Positions 1-10,220 of a DNA stretch of 64,000 nt are shown here, piece after piece. Within the stretch, counting starts at the first letter, position 1. Each line of letters begins with the position of its first letter. The notes under the pieces are model-generated. The model made no database searches. It was not told where the DNA came from and saw nothing but the letters and a program-made list of their open reading frames with translations. The stretch lies in contig JAIWNF010000019.1 in NCBI GenBank assembly GCA_025093555.1, positions 62,001 to 126,000 of the forward strand. The letters are read 5' to 3'. This stretch comes from Circinella umbellata. Taxonomy: Eukaryota; Mucoromycota; Mucoromycetes; Mucorales; Lichtheimiaceae. Both the position numbers and the translations under genes were made by a program.

Positions 1-1228
1 CTACAAAGGTACATCCATAGTCCTGGTTCTAAATAGCTGACATTTTCTTAGCTCTTTTCAATACTCGTTATTCGTCTATCTGTATAATAGCAATATATCC
101 CCTTTTTAAATGGATTGAGAAATCATTTGTTGTAATAAGAATTCTGCTACTGGTTCTAGTGTTCTCAATAAGTTTGCATACATGGTGACAAGCACGTGCT
201 GTTTTCGTTGTACAATATTTGTAAATGGTTTGGGTTGATTTGAAAAGATTTGTGCTCGTTGTCAAAAGACGAGTTTTAAGTGTTTCCTCTTTCTATATAA
301 AAAGGCGGTGTTGATTTGAAAATTATTGGTGATAAATTGACTGATCGCGTTATCATTTGTTTTGTGACATGGTGTTGTATTTTGATAAATCATAATATTG
401 AATGGTTATTGTGACATTTTTGTTGATCTGTTTCTTTTTTGGTGTGTACGAAAAAAAATATACTTCATATTAATGGATGCTTTTTTTTTCGCGGTTCCAA
501 TGTTATTCCTTGTTTTTCATAACCGTGGTTTTTGCTGGTAGTGAGTGCGCATAAAAAATATGGCTTGTTGGCTTACAAAACAGTCTTGATTGAGTCATAT
601 AGATCTTGGTTCATTCACTATGACTTTGGCTCGATACCAAGAGGACATAATTTATACCAATGTCTTTAGTTCAGTTTGTGTTGGTCCAAATAAGTCAACA
701 CCAGATTACTTGAGTTCTTGTTATAGTAAAAACAAAAGAGAGAATGTGGAAGTTTTGCAAATACTCCAAAGGATACCCTAATGTTGATAATCCAGCCACC
801 CTAAGCCAGAATTCATACCAATGTCTCCAAGTTCATCTGCGTCAACGCACAATGAACTTATATCCTAATACAAGGGATTTTTGCCCAATACGGGCCATCT
901 TGCGAATACCAAAAACAAGTGTAAGAGCTATTCCGCAAAGAGATCGGAATGTGCACCTTCCAATGATAGGTGTCTGCGCCCTCAAACAAAAACGCGGGAG
1001 AACTCTGTGGCGCCTTCCATGCGCCACACACCAAAACCACAAAGCGCCAAAAACGCCGAAACCTCTGCGCACACGCTAGGATGACACCTCAACGGGTGGA
1101 CTTGATGAAGAAAAGGACTGACAGGCAGTGCAGTCCACACTACAGCTGGTGTACTAGGATCCAGGGGCTTACTCCATGACTAACACCCATGGCCGATGAC
1201 CATGAATGCAGGTTCGGAAGTCCACAGA
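1..1228. other. AT-rich spacer, no supported gene
   Basis: No confident gene is seen here. Open frames are short and overlap on both strands. The part from about 740 to 1180 is richer in GC than its surroundings and stays open on both strands, which could mark an old coding relic or a repeat, but I recognise no domain and no intron pattern. Confidence 0.4.
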
Positions 1229-1609
1229 AGTAAGGGAACTTCAGGAACACACGGTCTTTTATAGGTTACTTGGCAATCCGCCACCTTCGATCCGGAACAG
1301 ATGTAAGGTTGATGACAAGATTGAAACTGGAAATTAATTATTCTGCTTCCATTATAACAAGCTTGCAACTGCTATAATGGAGTATCTAAAAGTCTATAAA
1401 TCAACTCTTTTAATAGTTAGTAAAATTCCATCAACAAATTGGATTTATTACTTTTTTTTTCAAGAACAAGAAAAAAGGAAAAATAACTTACGGTCTTTAT
1501 ATCGAAAACATAAACGCTTGTTGTCATCAGCATTACATCTGTTCCAGATCGAAGATGGCGGATTGCCACTAACCTATAAAAGACCGTGTGTTCCTGAAGT
1601 TCCCTTACT
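1229..1609. repeat. Long inverted repeat, about 88-bp arms
   Basis: The segment 1231-1318 reappears reverse-complemented at about 1521-1608. Only a handful of substitutions and one small indel separate the arms, and the spacer is about 200 bp. Both arms carry the stretch TCAGGAACACACGGTCTTTT. A transcript across it on either strand would fold into a long hairpin. It lies just downstream, in minus-strand terms, of the exon-like module ladder at 1.6-3.3 kb. It could be a MITE-like element, a decayed terminal-inverted-repeat transposon, or a double-stranded RNA source. I see no transposase inside it and no clear target-site duplication. Confidence 0.8.
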
Positions 1610-1637
1610 CTGCTTCCCCCCTTACCCACACCCATAG

Positions 1638-3284
1638 TCACCAACCACGGGGTAGCCACAGAGTAAGCGCCCCTTCCCCGCTCCACCAACCATAGTATGA
1701 ACATACACTACCCTGCCTTCTCTCCACCAAGCCATCCGCCGAGATGCCATCCTCCTCCGCTCCACCAAGCGGGACAAACCCACCCGTAACACCACTACGG
1801 GTCTAATTAAATATATATAATTATAGGTTAGTAATTCATTATCTATATAATGCCGTATTCTTTACATGTTAATTTATTTATATTTTACATACCTTAATGG
1901 TTCGAAAACCATTTACTGCGCCATTAAAAATAGCCAAAACTGTAGAGGAAGTGACCTCAACCTAGTTATTGATGGAATATATAACATATGTTTCATTAAT
2001 TATTATTACATTAGTTACTAGCATTAGCACCTCTTTATTCATGTAATAAATTCAACATACCTCTAATAAAAACAGCAAAACTGGAAAAATAAATAAAGAA
2101 CAAAAATGAGGGAGACTTGCTCGCCTATATATCAAATGACACGAAGAAATAAACATTAGTGATTAAAAATATAGTTGATTACGTACCATTATATTTATAT
2201 TTATATCTATATAAGAATATTTATAAATACCTTCAAAAATAAAAAATAAATAATAAGTAATAAATAACAGAGGGAGGAAGGGAACCTGCCCAACCTCGAC
2301 CTATATATATATATATATATATGAATGTAGATTATAAAAAGTATAATTAGTAACTGTCGTACCATCTCCATATAACATACTCTCTATATTCATAACCATA
2401 ATGTTTCTCGAGAATATTTACCTCAATGACGGTAGCAAAAATGTGTAAATAAATAGGATATCTTCTATAAGTGGGTATATTTGAAATATGTACAAAAAGA
2501 GGGAGCCAGCCCAACCTATATACATGGATATGAGTTATGATAAGTGTGATTAGTACTGTAGCTATGATATTATTTTTACTTGTCACCTTGCTAAAATCCA
2601 ATATTCATAATATATTTATAGAATATTTACCTTAAATAAATAGGGTATATTGACAGAAATAGGGTATCTTCAAGAATAAAAAAAAAGAGAGGGAGGTAAA
2701 CTCGACCTATATATATGGATAGCAATAAAGGTATGATATTAGTATACTTCAAACTTAACACTGTCATAAATGTATCTCTATCCTACCAAATAACTACCTT
2801 CAACAAAAAAAATAGCACTTCGACTGACTAACAACACCAAAAAAAAAAGGGGGATACGCAAAGGGGAACGAGCCTATGTAGAAGATTGTTGTGTTAATAT
2901 GCAATATCTTAACATGTTTTATATGCAATTCATAGAACAATATAGAAAGTTACTTACCAAGAAAAAAGAAAGAGAAAGAAATGAATGTTTTTGTAGGTTT
3001 TTAAAATTTTACGATTTTTTTAAAGGTTTTTTAAGGTTTTACGATTTTTTTTTGGGATTTTTGTTGGTTTTATATTTTCTAAATTGTTAAAACAAGAAAG
3101 AAAAAAACGTGTCAGTAACAAGTTTTTTTTATAAGTAGAAAACGTGTTTTAAACAAGTATTATATAACTTACTTTTGTGGATTTTTTAGGGTTATAAAAA
3201 GAAAAAAAAAAGACTACAAAATATAATATTTATAGTTAGAAAACACAAGAAAATATTTTATATACAAGAAAAATAGGACTTACC
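1638..3284 (-). repeat. Ladder of nine exon-like modules (minus strand)
   Basis: Read on the minus strand, this stretch repeats one layout: an acceptor (usually TATATAG), a 40-120-nt segment, then a donor (GTAAGT, GTAAAT, GTATGT or GTATTT). Segments lie at about 3173-3213, 2958-3078, 2798-2873, 2631-2706, 2422-2515, 2231-2300, 2061-2124, 1893-1961 and 1638-1802. Four of them (2706, 2515, 2300 and 2124 downwards) begin with related GTCGAG, GTTGGG or GCGAGC starts followed by a CTCCCTC box, so they look like diverged copies of one unit. The last two are open in one shared phase for 78 codons. The first donor (3278-3283) lies 13 nt after the stop codon of the acidic ORF at 3297-4136, so the ladder may be a spliced 3' UTR or extra coding exons. 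Splicing is inferred from site sequence only. Confidence 0.5.
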
Positions 3285-3296
3285 ACACCGTTTTGC

Positions 3297-4136
3297 TCAG
3301 AACCAGAGGGAGGTGGCATTGGGTGGTACTATGTCGACGTCCATATCACCTTCACACCAATCTACTTCCATGTACTCAAGATCTCCGTGCTTCCAATCTA
3401 TCTCCATGTTATCATCTTCATCTTCATCATCACGTCCTTCTCCATTTTCACCATTTTCACCAGTAGCACCCGCATCAGCAGCCGCAGCACCATCACCAGT
3501 AGTAGCACGAGCAGCACGAGCAGCACGAAGAGCACGAACTGGGCGAGGTGTAAGGATTGTACGAGCAGATGGAGTCGGAGCAGAAGTAGTTGTAGCAGGA
3601 GTAGCGGCAGGAATGGTAGCGGGAACGGCGGCAGAAGTAGTAGTAGGAGTAGCGGCAGAAGTAGTAGCAGGAATGGCGGCAGAAGTAGTGACAGGAGAGA
3701 CGGGTGGAGTAATAGCAGTTGTCGTAGCAACAGAAGAAACACGAGAACTGGTGGCAGAAACGCCAGGAACAGTTGCACCAGCACCAACAGCAGGAAGAGC
3801 AGAGGCAGAAGCGTGCGCAGTGGGAACAGTGTTACCCGTGGCAACCCAAGGAGCATTAACCCAACGAGCAGGAGTAGGGTCGGGCAATGTTGGAGTGGGA
3901 GCAATGGCATGGAAATTACCAATTGCAACCCGATGATCACCAGCCCTGCGAGCAGAAACTGGGACAGCGAAGACATGGTTAGAAGTAGGAAGAGAAGTAG
4001 AAATAGGAGAAGAAGTAAGAATGGGGTTGGGCGGATTCACCACCAAGCGAATGCGTTGCACATTGCTGGTGGGATTGGCGATAGAAGTAAAAGTTGTGGT
4101 GGCTTGTGAAGCAAGAGATCGTGTAGAGCGAATCAT
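3297..4136 (-). CDS. Acidic, Ala/Thr/Pro-rich low-complexity protein
   Basis: This is a single open frame of 279 codons with no family I recognise. Residues 1-110 are of mixed composition and include VSARRAGDHRVAIGNFHA. Residues 110-200 are a degenerate Ala/Thr/Pro/Val repeat (TTSAA, PATTSA). Residues 200-215 are Arg/Ala-rich. The tail is strongly acidic and carries three related motifs, MEIDW, MEVDW and MDVD. The repeat tract opens long frames in other phases and on the other strand, which I treat as shadows because only this frame has a coherent N-terminus and tail. The base composition is much richer in GC than the flanks. A stop codon falls 13 nt before a good splice donor at the head of the module ladder, so the protein may be longer in some transcripts. 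It could be a scaffold or nuclear protein, but that is a guess. Confidence 0.5.
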   Translation of the reverse strand: MIRSTRSLASQATTTFTSIANPTSNVQRIRLVVNPPNPILTSSPISTSLPTSNHVFAVPVSARRAGDHRVAIGNFHAIAPTPTLPDPTPARWVNAPWVATGNTVPTAHASASALPAVGAGATVPGVSATSSRVSSVATTTAITPPVSPVTTSAAIPATTSAATPTTTSAAVPATIPAATPATTTSAPTPSARTILTPRPVRALRAARAARATTGDGAAAADAGATGENGENGEGRDDEDEDDNMEIDWKHGDLEYMEVDWCEGDMDVDIVPPNATSLWF

Positions 4137-7100
4137 ACTGGGAAAAAAAACAATGAGGTGAGAGAAAAGAAAGTGAAAGAAAGAAAAAACGCGTTACTAT
4201 AGAAATTTGATTTTATTTATAGGTGCATTGTAACCTTATACCCCGCACACCAACAGCCAACTATTCATTTAACCCTCAAACTATTCACACATTTTAATAT
4301 TAAACCATGTAAGCTTGGGAGTGTTGGCATATATGTTTATTATTTAAATGTAGCTATTATGAGATCTTTTCAAAAAGATTCTTTTCATTCTTCATTTCAA
4401 CAATGTCACTCGTTACCTAATAATAAAAACAATAAAGTTATAAAATATGCACGGGCCAACATGGACATTTTTTTTACAACTCCCAGCTATTTGACTTTTT
4501 CACTGGTACTTTAACACGATGAAAAATAACGCTAACTTAAAAGATAATAATATTAGCAATTGAAATAAAATCTGTCAAAAGAAAGCTAAAATACCAAGTA
4601 ATATAATATTATGAATATTTTTTAAGTATGGTTAAATATACTAAAAAAGTAATATATTTATATAAGCGAATAAAAGCCATCTCTTTACTGTTCTATAAGC
4701 TGATATCAAGTTTAACAGAAGATATAAAGTAATAAAAATGGATGTAAAGTACCTGCCCGGGTACCAGTATCCCAAACAGAATATCAACAGCAAAACGTTT
4801 TTCTTTTGAGCATTAACAAAATGTTAGATAATTGTTTCACATTTATTGAAGCTGCCTGAAACGCTGAATCAATGTACCTTAATTCGGGCGACTCTAACGA
4901 GTGCAATCCCCCAAGGTATCTATGCTTATACAACTGTCATTTATATTAATGATTGAAAAATTAATCTAAATATTCACTGATTTCATGACTTCCATTGTTA
5001 CAACGGCTTCATAAAATAAAGCACTCCATCATTTGTTATATTTAAGATCAAAAACAACATCTGATCAACTATGTATTCGTTGAATGTATTAGTTGCTCAC
5101 TATCTTCTCTTTATATACTTTTTTTTTGATTCAAATAATGAGCGACAACCTTTTACCAATGAAATCCATATCAACAAAAAGCGTTTTCACGGTCTGTATA
5201 AGGAATGGGTAATGGATAATGACAACAGTTTTTTTTTTTCAAAATAACCTTGTTTCCTCTAATATTTTATACCTGTTGATTTTTCGCAAGTCTTCTTGTC
5301 CGTGATCTATCTTTTTCTCCCGTTCGAAAGTATTAAGCTCCATGTCACTGCTTTCAATCATCAAATCGATTTTTTTGCCTACGATATGATCATTATAGAT
5401 AGCAGAGCTAAAAGTTTTTGAATAATTTGTCATTGAGATAAGTATGAGTAGTAAAATTAGAAAGATGGGACTAAAATGAATAGTGTTAAGAATTTGTTTA
5501 TTCCTGAAATAAAATAACTATCTCTTTGATCTCTTTTCTAAATTATGTGGCTACTATATTTGATTTTACCATAGTTAAACTATGCTTTATAAGAATGGAA
5601 GAAGCTATTAATATTATATTCTATTTAGTTATAAATATCAATTCTAGATCATTCTCTGAAGCCGTTTATAACAGTTGTTACTAATCTCATTAATTTTTTA
5701 GTGAGCACATTTCTTATTCAGATTAACGATAACAAATCACAAAAATAATTGTGTTTAATTAATTTTATCTTTTATCCTTGATGACCTATTGTCCATGAAT
5801 GGATGGAATATATGACTTATTAGACTTGTTCATCACAGAAGTCATGATGTCTTTGCTATCTTGACTTGTTCACTCTCCACTATGTGGATAGATAAATAGT
5901 AAGTAATTATGAGCATAGTTTAAATATATGCCAATACATACAATAGAATACAAAAACTAAAGATAAATCTTATTCTGAAGCACTGTAAAAGTTGTATATC
6001 CGTCATTCTCATAAGCATTTTAGTAAGTATGTTGATATGGGGATAATATAATTGTTTTTTTTATATAATAGACCTTTATCATATATACAGATTATTTTTT
6101 ATAATTGACTTTTTTTTTGTAATGAGTCCCTGACTACATATTATAACTAGGAAAGTCACACTTCTCCAATAAAAATCATACTGACCTCTTAAGAATTTTA
6201 CTAATAAACGAAAAACTTCATTGAACGAACTCAAAAAATGGATTCAGTCCCCCCCCCTCCTCAAATTTCATATTTTCAAACGTAAACCACTGTAGTAATA
6301 ATACGTATCAAAGATAAAAAAAAATAAGTTGTATTAAATAAAGTTGTGCAAAACATTGAGAAAAATAAAAAGTTTGAAATGATCCGTGCGACAAAACTTT
6401 ATTTCCGAATTAGTGGGATCGTCGATCTGATAAAGTTTATTTAGGAAACACAAGGAACTAGGCAAAATTTGTATTTCCTGGGAATTTTTAATTTTTCATT
6501 TTAAGAAATTTAAAACTACATTTATGGATAACTCTGTCGATATTTTTTTTAACCCTTCTGTGCGAATGGATCCTGAACTTTAATGCTGATGTGGAAATAC
6601 TTTAGGATAGATTTTTAGTTTTCATAATAAATTGATTTTATATGATTTTACGTTGTTTAGAAGAAGGAAAACAAAATATTGCTTAACGATTTATCTATGT
6701 ACCGCACCCAACAAAAATTATCTTCTGTACTTATTGTTAGATGCAACGAGAATGAAATGCGGGGATATCGGGTTTACCCATTGGTTTGACACTAAAAATG
6801 GATCAATACATCATATGTACCATATGTATATATGCTATTATTGAATGAGGATATTTAACGTACAATATTATGTGTGCGGTATAAGGTTGCGTATTTGATA
6901 TTAATTGAAATAACCCGAATAAAATACTCAATATCCTCAACAAAGTTTTATCAAGATGCTTCCTCAGTCCTACAGATGTATAATATTCATATTGTAGTCG
7001 AAAGATAGGATACACAAGCAGCTAACTTAAAAGTTTGAAGTTTATTAGGATGGAAGACGAATGGACCTTTTCCTATCGGCCTGTGATCCCTTCTTTTGCG

Positions 7101-7270
7101 GTTTGTTAGGATTAAGATCAAATGTATATATTTACATATATATATAAGAAATAAAAATAAAAACTCAGTATGGGAAAAAGTTAAATTGATAATAGAAAAA
7201 AGTTCGGTGTGACTGGAAAGCAATAAAATATATAAAAAGGAGGAAAAAAGTTGCTAATGAAGTAGCAGTA
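4137..7270. other. AT-rich gene-poor spacer
   Basis: No gene is supported. The only frames are short (for example 64 codons at 5239-5433 on the minus strand) and have no recognisable motif. The DNA is very AT-rich with homopolymer runs such as the C-tract near 6250 and poly-T near 5231 and 6111. Confidence 0.5.
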
Positions 7271-7700
7271 TAAATGTGTGCTAATTTAGAGATATTGATT
7301 GTGTAGGAGGAGGGCTAGGAATATCCATAACATCCTTTGGTGCTGGTTCGTCTGTGTCGAAATCATCATTTGGATGACTCAAGTAGTCGATTTCTCGTAG
7401 TACACGTATGAGAGCTGATCAGACCGTTTGCTATTTACCCGAAGTCAAACCAACTTCAGACCTTGCGAGGTTGTTGAGTAATATAGTCGAGTGGTTCTTG
7501 TTCATGCCTTAATGATGGGATATCTTCGAAAGTACCCTTGAGGTCATCAAGAAGGGTAAGTAGTAGTAAGCAAAAACCATAATGCTCTCGTTGACAGCAA
7601 TTACACCACAGCGACAGGTCTTAAGTGGATAGGATGGTACCCAGTGCCATCGCCACGGGGGAAAAGCTGGCAGGTTACACAAGCAACTACACATAATTTG
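7270..7700 (-). pseudogene. Possible degraded coding remnant
   Basis: On the minus strand several neighbouring stretches read like real protein, but in different frames. One contains PPWRWHWVPSYPLKTCRCG (about 7560-7650). The next, in a shifted frame, contains DDLKGTFEDIPSLRHEQE (about 7500-7550) and runs to a stop near 7456. A third ends with VMDIPSPPPTQSISLN before a TAG near 7287. GC content here is higher than in the flanks. No combination of consensus introns joins them cleanly, so a frameshifted relic, perhaps of a mobile element, is the simplest reading. The parent family was not recognised. Confidence 0.35.
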
Positions 7701-8124
7701 ATCACATACTGTAGATCATCAATAAAACAGTACATTTTAGCTTTGATATATCATAATAATTATAAATAATTCAATTGTTATTACTTCAACTTTTCGCCAA
7801 TCGTCCTTTATTTAATAATTAACAATATTATTCCCCATAAATCTTTCAGCAAATCATTCAATAGAAAGAAAAATATATTTTGGATTGTAAAATTTATTTT
7901 CAATTTTACAATTAGTTGTTGAAAAAATATATATTATGTACAAAAATAGGAATAAAGATTTTTTTAAAGATCTTTTTTGAGATGGTTGTAATGGTGTGTG
8001 TGAGTGTGTATAAGAAGAAAATTTGTGAATTTTGTTTTGGTTTTAAATAAATAAATAAAAAACATTCTCTATATATGAAATGAATAATGCAATGTGAAGT
8101 TTTTTTTTTTGTTAAAAAAATTGT

Positions 8125-10220
8125 TTACCATGAATCAATCTTCATGGTACCATTTTCCAACAAGTTAGTATGCATCTTGAAAGCCTTATCCAACATATGG
8201 GGTTCATGACCACGACCAGCAGCCAAACACTTCTTGGTAGCAAAGTCAAAGTAATCTTGAAGCATGGGCTTATAATCAGGATGGGCACAGTTATCAATGA
8301 TAACTTGAGCACGATCACGTGGGCAAAGACCACGTACATCAGCAAGACCTTGTTCAGTTACAATAACATCCAAATCGTGTTCGGTTTGATCAACATGGGT
8401 AGCCATTGGGACAATACATGAGACACCAGTAGGATCCTTCTTGGAAGCACGAGCAGAAGGAGTATGCATGATACTCAACTTGGAGTTACGCAAGAAATCA
8501 GCGGAACCACCAAGACCGTTCAACATACCAGAACCACAAACCAAGGTAGAGTTGGCGTGAGCATACATATCAACTTCAACAGGAGTGTTCATGGCGATAC
8601 AACCCAAACGACGGATGATTTCGGGAGCATTGGAAACTTGTTGGGTACGCAACAACAAGCGGTCCTTATACTTTTCCCAATTTTTGTAAAAGTGATCGAA
8701 ACCATCAGGAGAGAAACGGATCGATGTAGCACTGGCGAAAGCAAGTTTATCGGAATCAAAGAATTCAAGGAAAGTATCTTGCAAAACTTCGGTGAAACTA
8801 TTAAGAATAATCATATTATATGTAATTAGCACCGATTTTTTTTCTTAATACCTTATCATTGAATAGCCAACTAAAGAAAAAACCCACACCCCCACTTCGG
8901 GAAACCACGGGAAAATATTATATATATTTGTTATTACTTACACAGTGACATCCTTGAAAGGAGACTTGGCCAAACCACCAATAACAGCATTGGCAATGTT
9001 ACCGATACCTGATTGAAGAGGTAACAAGTTTTCAGGAAGACGACCTTGCTTAACTTCATGACTCAAGAATTCAATCAAATGGTTAGCAATGGCTTCCGAG
9101 TTAGCATCAGCTGGAGAGTTGGGACCAGTGTTATCTGGGCGATCACTTTCAACAATAGCGATAATTTTTTCTTGATCAATTGGGATAGAAGTCTGTCAAA
9201 ATATAAATAAATAAAAAATTTACAAGTCAGCAATAAAGTAAAAAAAAAAAAGGAAAGAAGCCGAGGTATTCCCTCCCCCATTTCCCCACTCCCAAAATAA
9301 AAATAAAAATTATACTTACGCTACCAATTCTGTCTTGGGTGTTCATAACCAAATAAGGCTTACGGTGAGGAGGGTTAACACCCATGGTAATGTCGTGAAG
9401 ACCTTCAAATGAAGGAATGCGGGTATTGACTTCAATGATGACCTTGTCAGCCATTTGAATAAGTTCGGGAGTGGCACCAACAGATGCACCAGGTACAATT
9501 TCACCTGCTTCAGTAATAGCAGTAGCTTCAACAATTACAACATCAAGCTTGCCATTAGCCTTATCCTTGGTATAGTAACCTAGTAACAAAATAATAAAAA
9601 ATAATTAATGTTAAGATTTTTTTTATAAATAGTCAATTTTCTTGGTACGAAAAAGGAAAAAAAAAAGATAAACAGGGACATTTGGGGAAATTCTTTAATG
9701 TTACATACCATACATAAGATCTTGAGGGAACATAGACAAATGCTTATCAGCGAAACGAATACGACCTTCATTGATACCCTTCTTAATGTTTCTACCAACT
9801 TGATGAGGGGAACGACGATCAATCATATCAAGACCAGCCCAACGATCTTCTGTTTCAGCACCAGTAGAAGCACCAACGAAAAGGTTGAACTTCATCTTGC
9901 CTTGAAGGTTGTTAGATTCGACATGATCAGCAAGAGCAGTAGGAATCATCTTGGGGTAACCGACACCGGTAAAACCAGACCAACCAAGATATCTATTTTT
10001 ATCATGAAAATAAAAATCAATACATTGGATTTATCAAAAGAAAAAAAAGCCATCCACTTTTTTCCTTTTAAAAAAGATGGTATTAGAAAAAGTAAGAGAA
10101 ATTGTAAAAAACTTACTGTCCATTTTCGAAGAAAGGAAGAGTTTCTTCGGCCTTCATGACCTTGTTAAGAAGTTGTGGGCGACGAACCCGAGATTTCAAG
10201 GCAGCGCTGACAGAAGCCAT
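8125..10220 (-). CDS. ACH1: Acetyl-CoA hydrolase / acetate CoA-transferase
   Basis: Five exons (10220-10117, 9992-9709, 9579-9320, 9192-8942, 8797-8125) give 523 residues, close to the 526 of yeast Ach1. The family moves CoA between acetate and succinate, in effect hydrolysing or salvaging acetyl-CoA, usually in mitochondria. Visible signatures are GFTGVGYPK (about 40-48), [14 protein letters not shown] (about 276-289), FTEVLQD (about 301-307, which from memory carries the glutamate that forms the CoA thioester), [15 protein letters not shown], and [12 protein letters not shown]. The start is the ATG that gives [18 protein letters not shown], a basic amphipathic N-terminus compatible with mitochondrial import. 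The C-terminus ends in DSW with no peroxisomal SKL. A TATATAAA element lies about 85 bp upstream. Acetyl-CoA synthetase, 6.5 kb away on the same strand, catalyses the opposing step. Confidence 0.95.

Noticed and set aside
3313..4109. Long plus-strand and other-phase frames over the acidic ORF
   Set aside because: They are Ser/Arg-rich or Leu-rich shadows of the same GCA/GTA-type repeat, without plausible starts or splice context. The minus-strand frame 3297-4136 has the only coherent head and acidic tail.
4860..4930. Possible tRNA-like GC-rich patch
   Set aside because: No cloverleaf arms, no TTCGA loop box and no acceptor stem could be built. I found no convincing tRNA or rRNA anywhere in the window.
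8464..8829. Plus-strand frame of 121 codons
   Set aside because: It is antisense to the last exon of ACH1, whose sense translation matches the family throughout.
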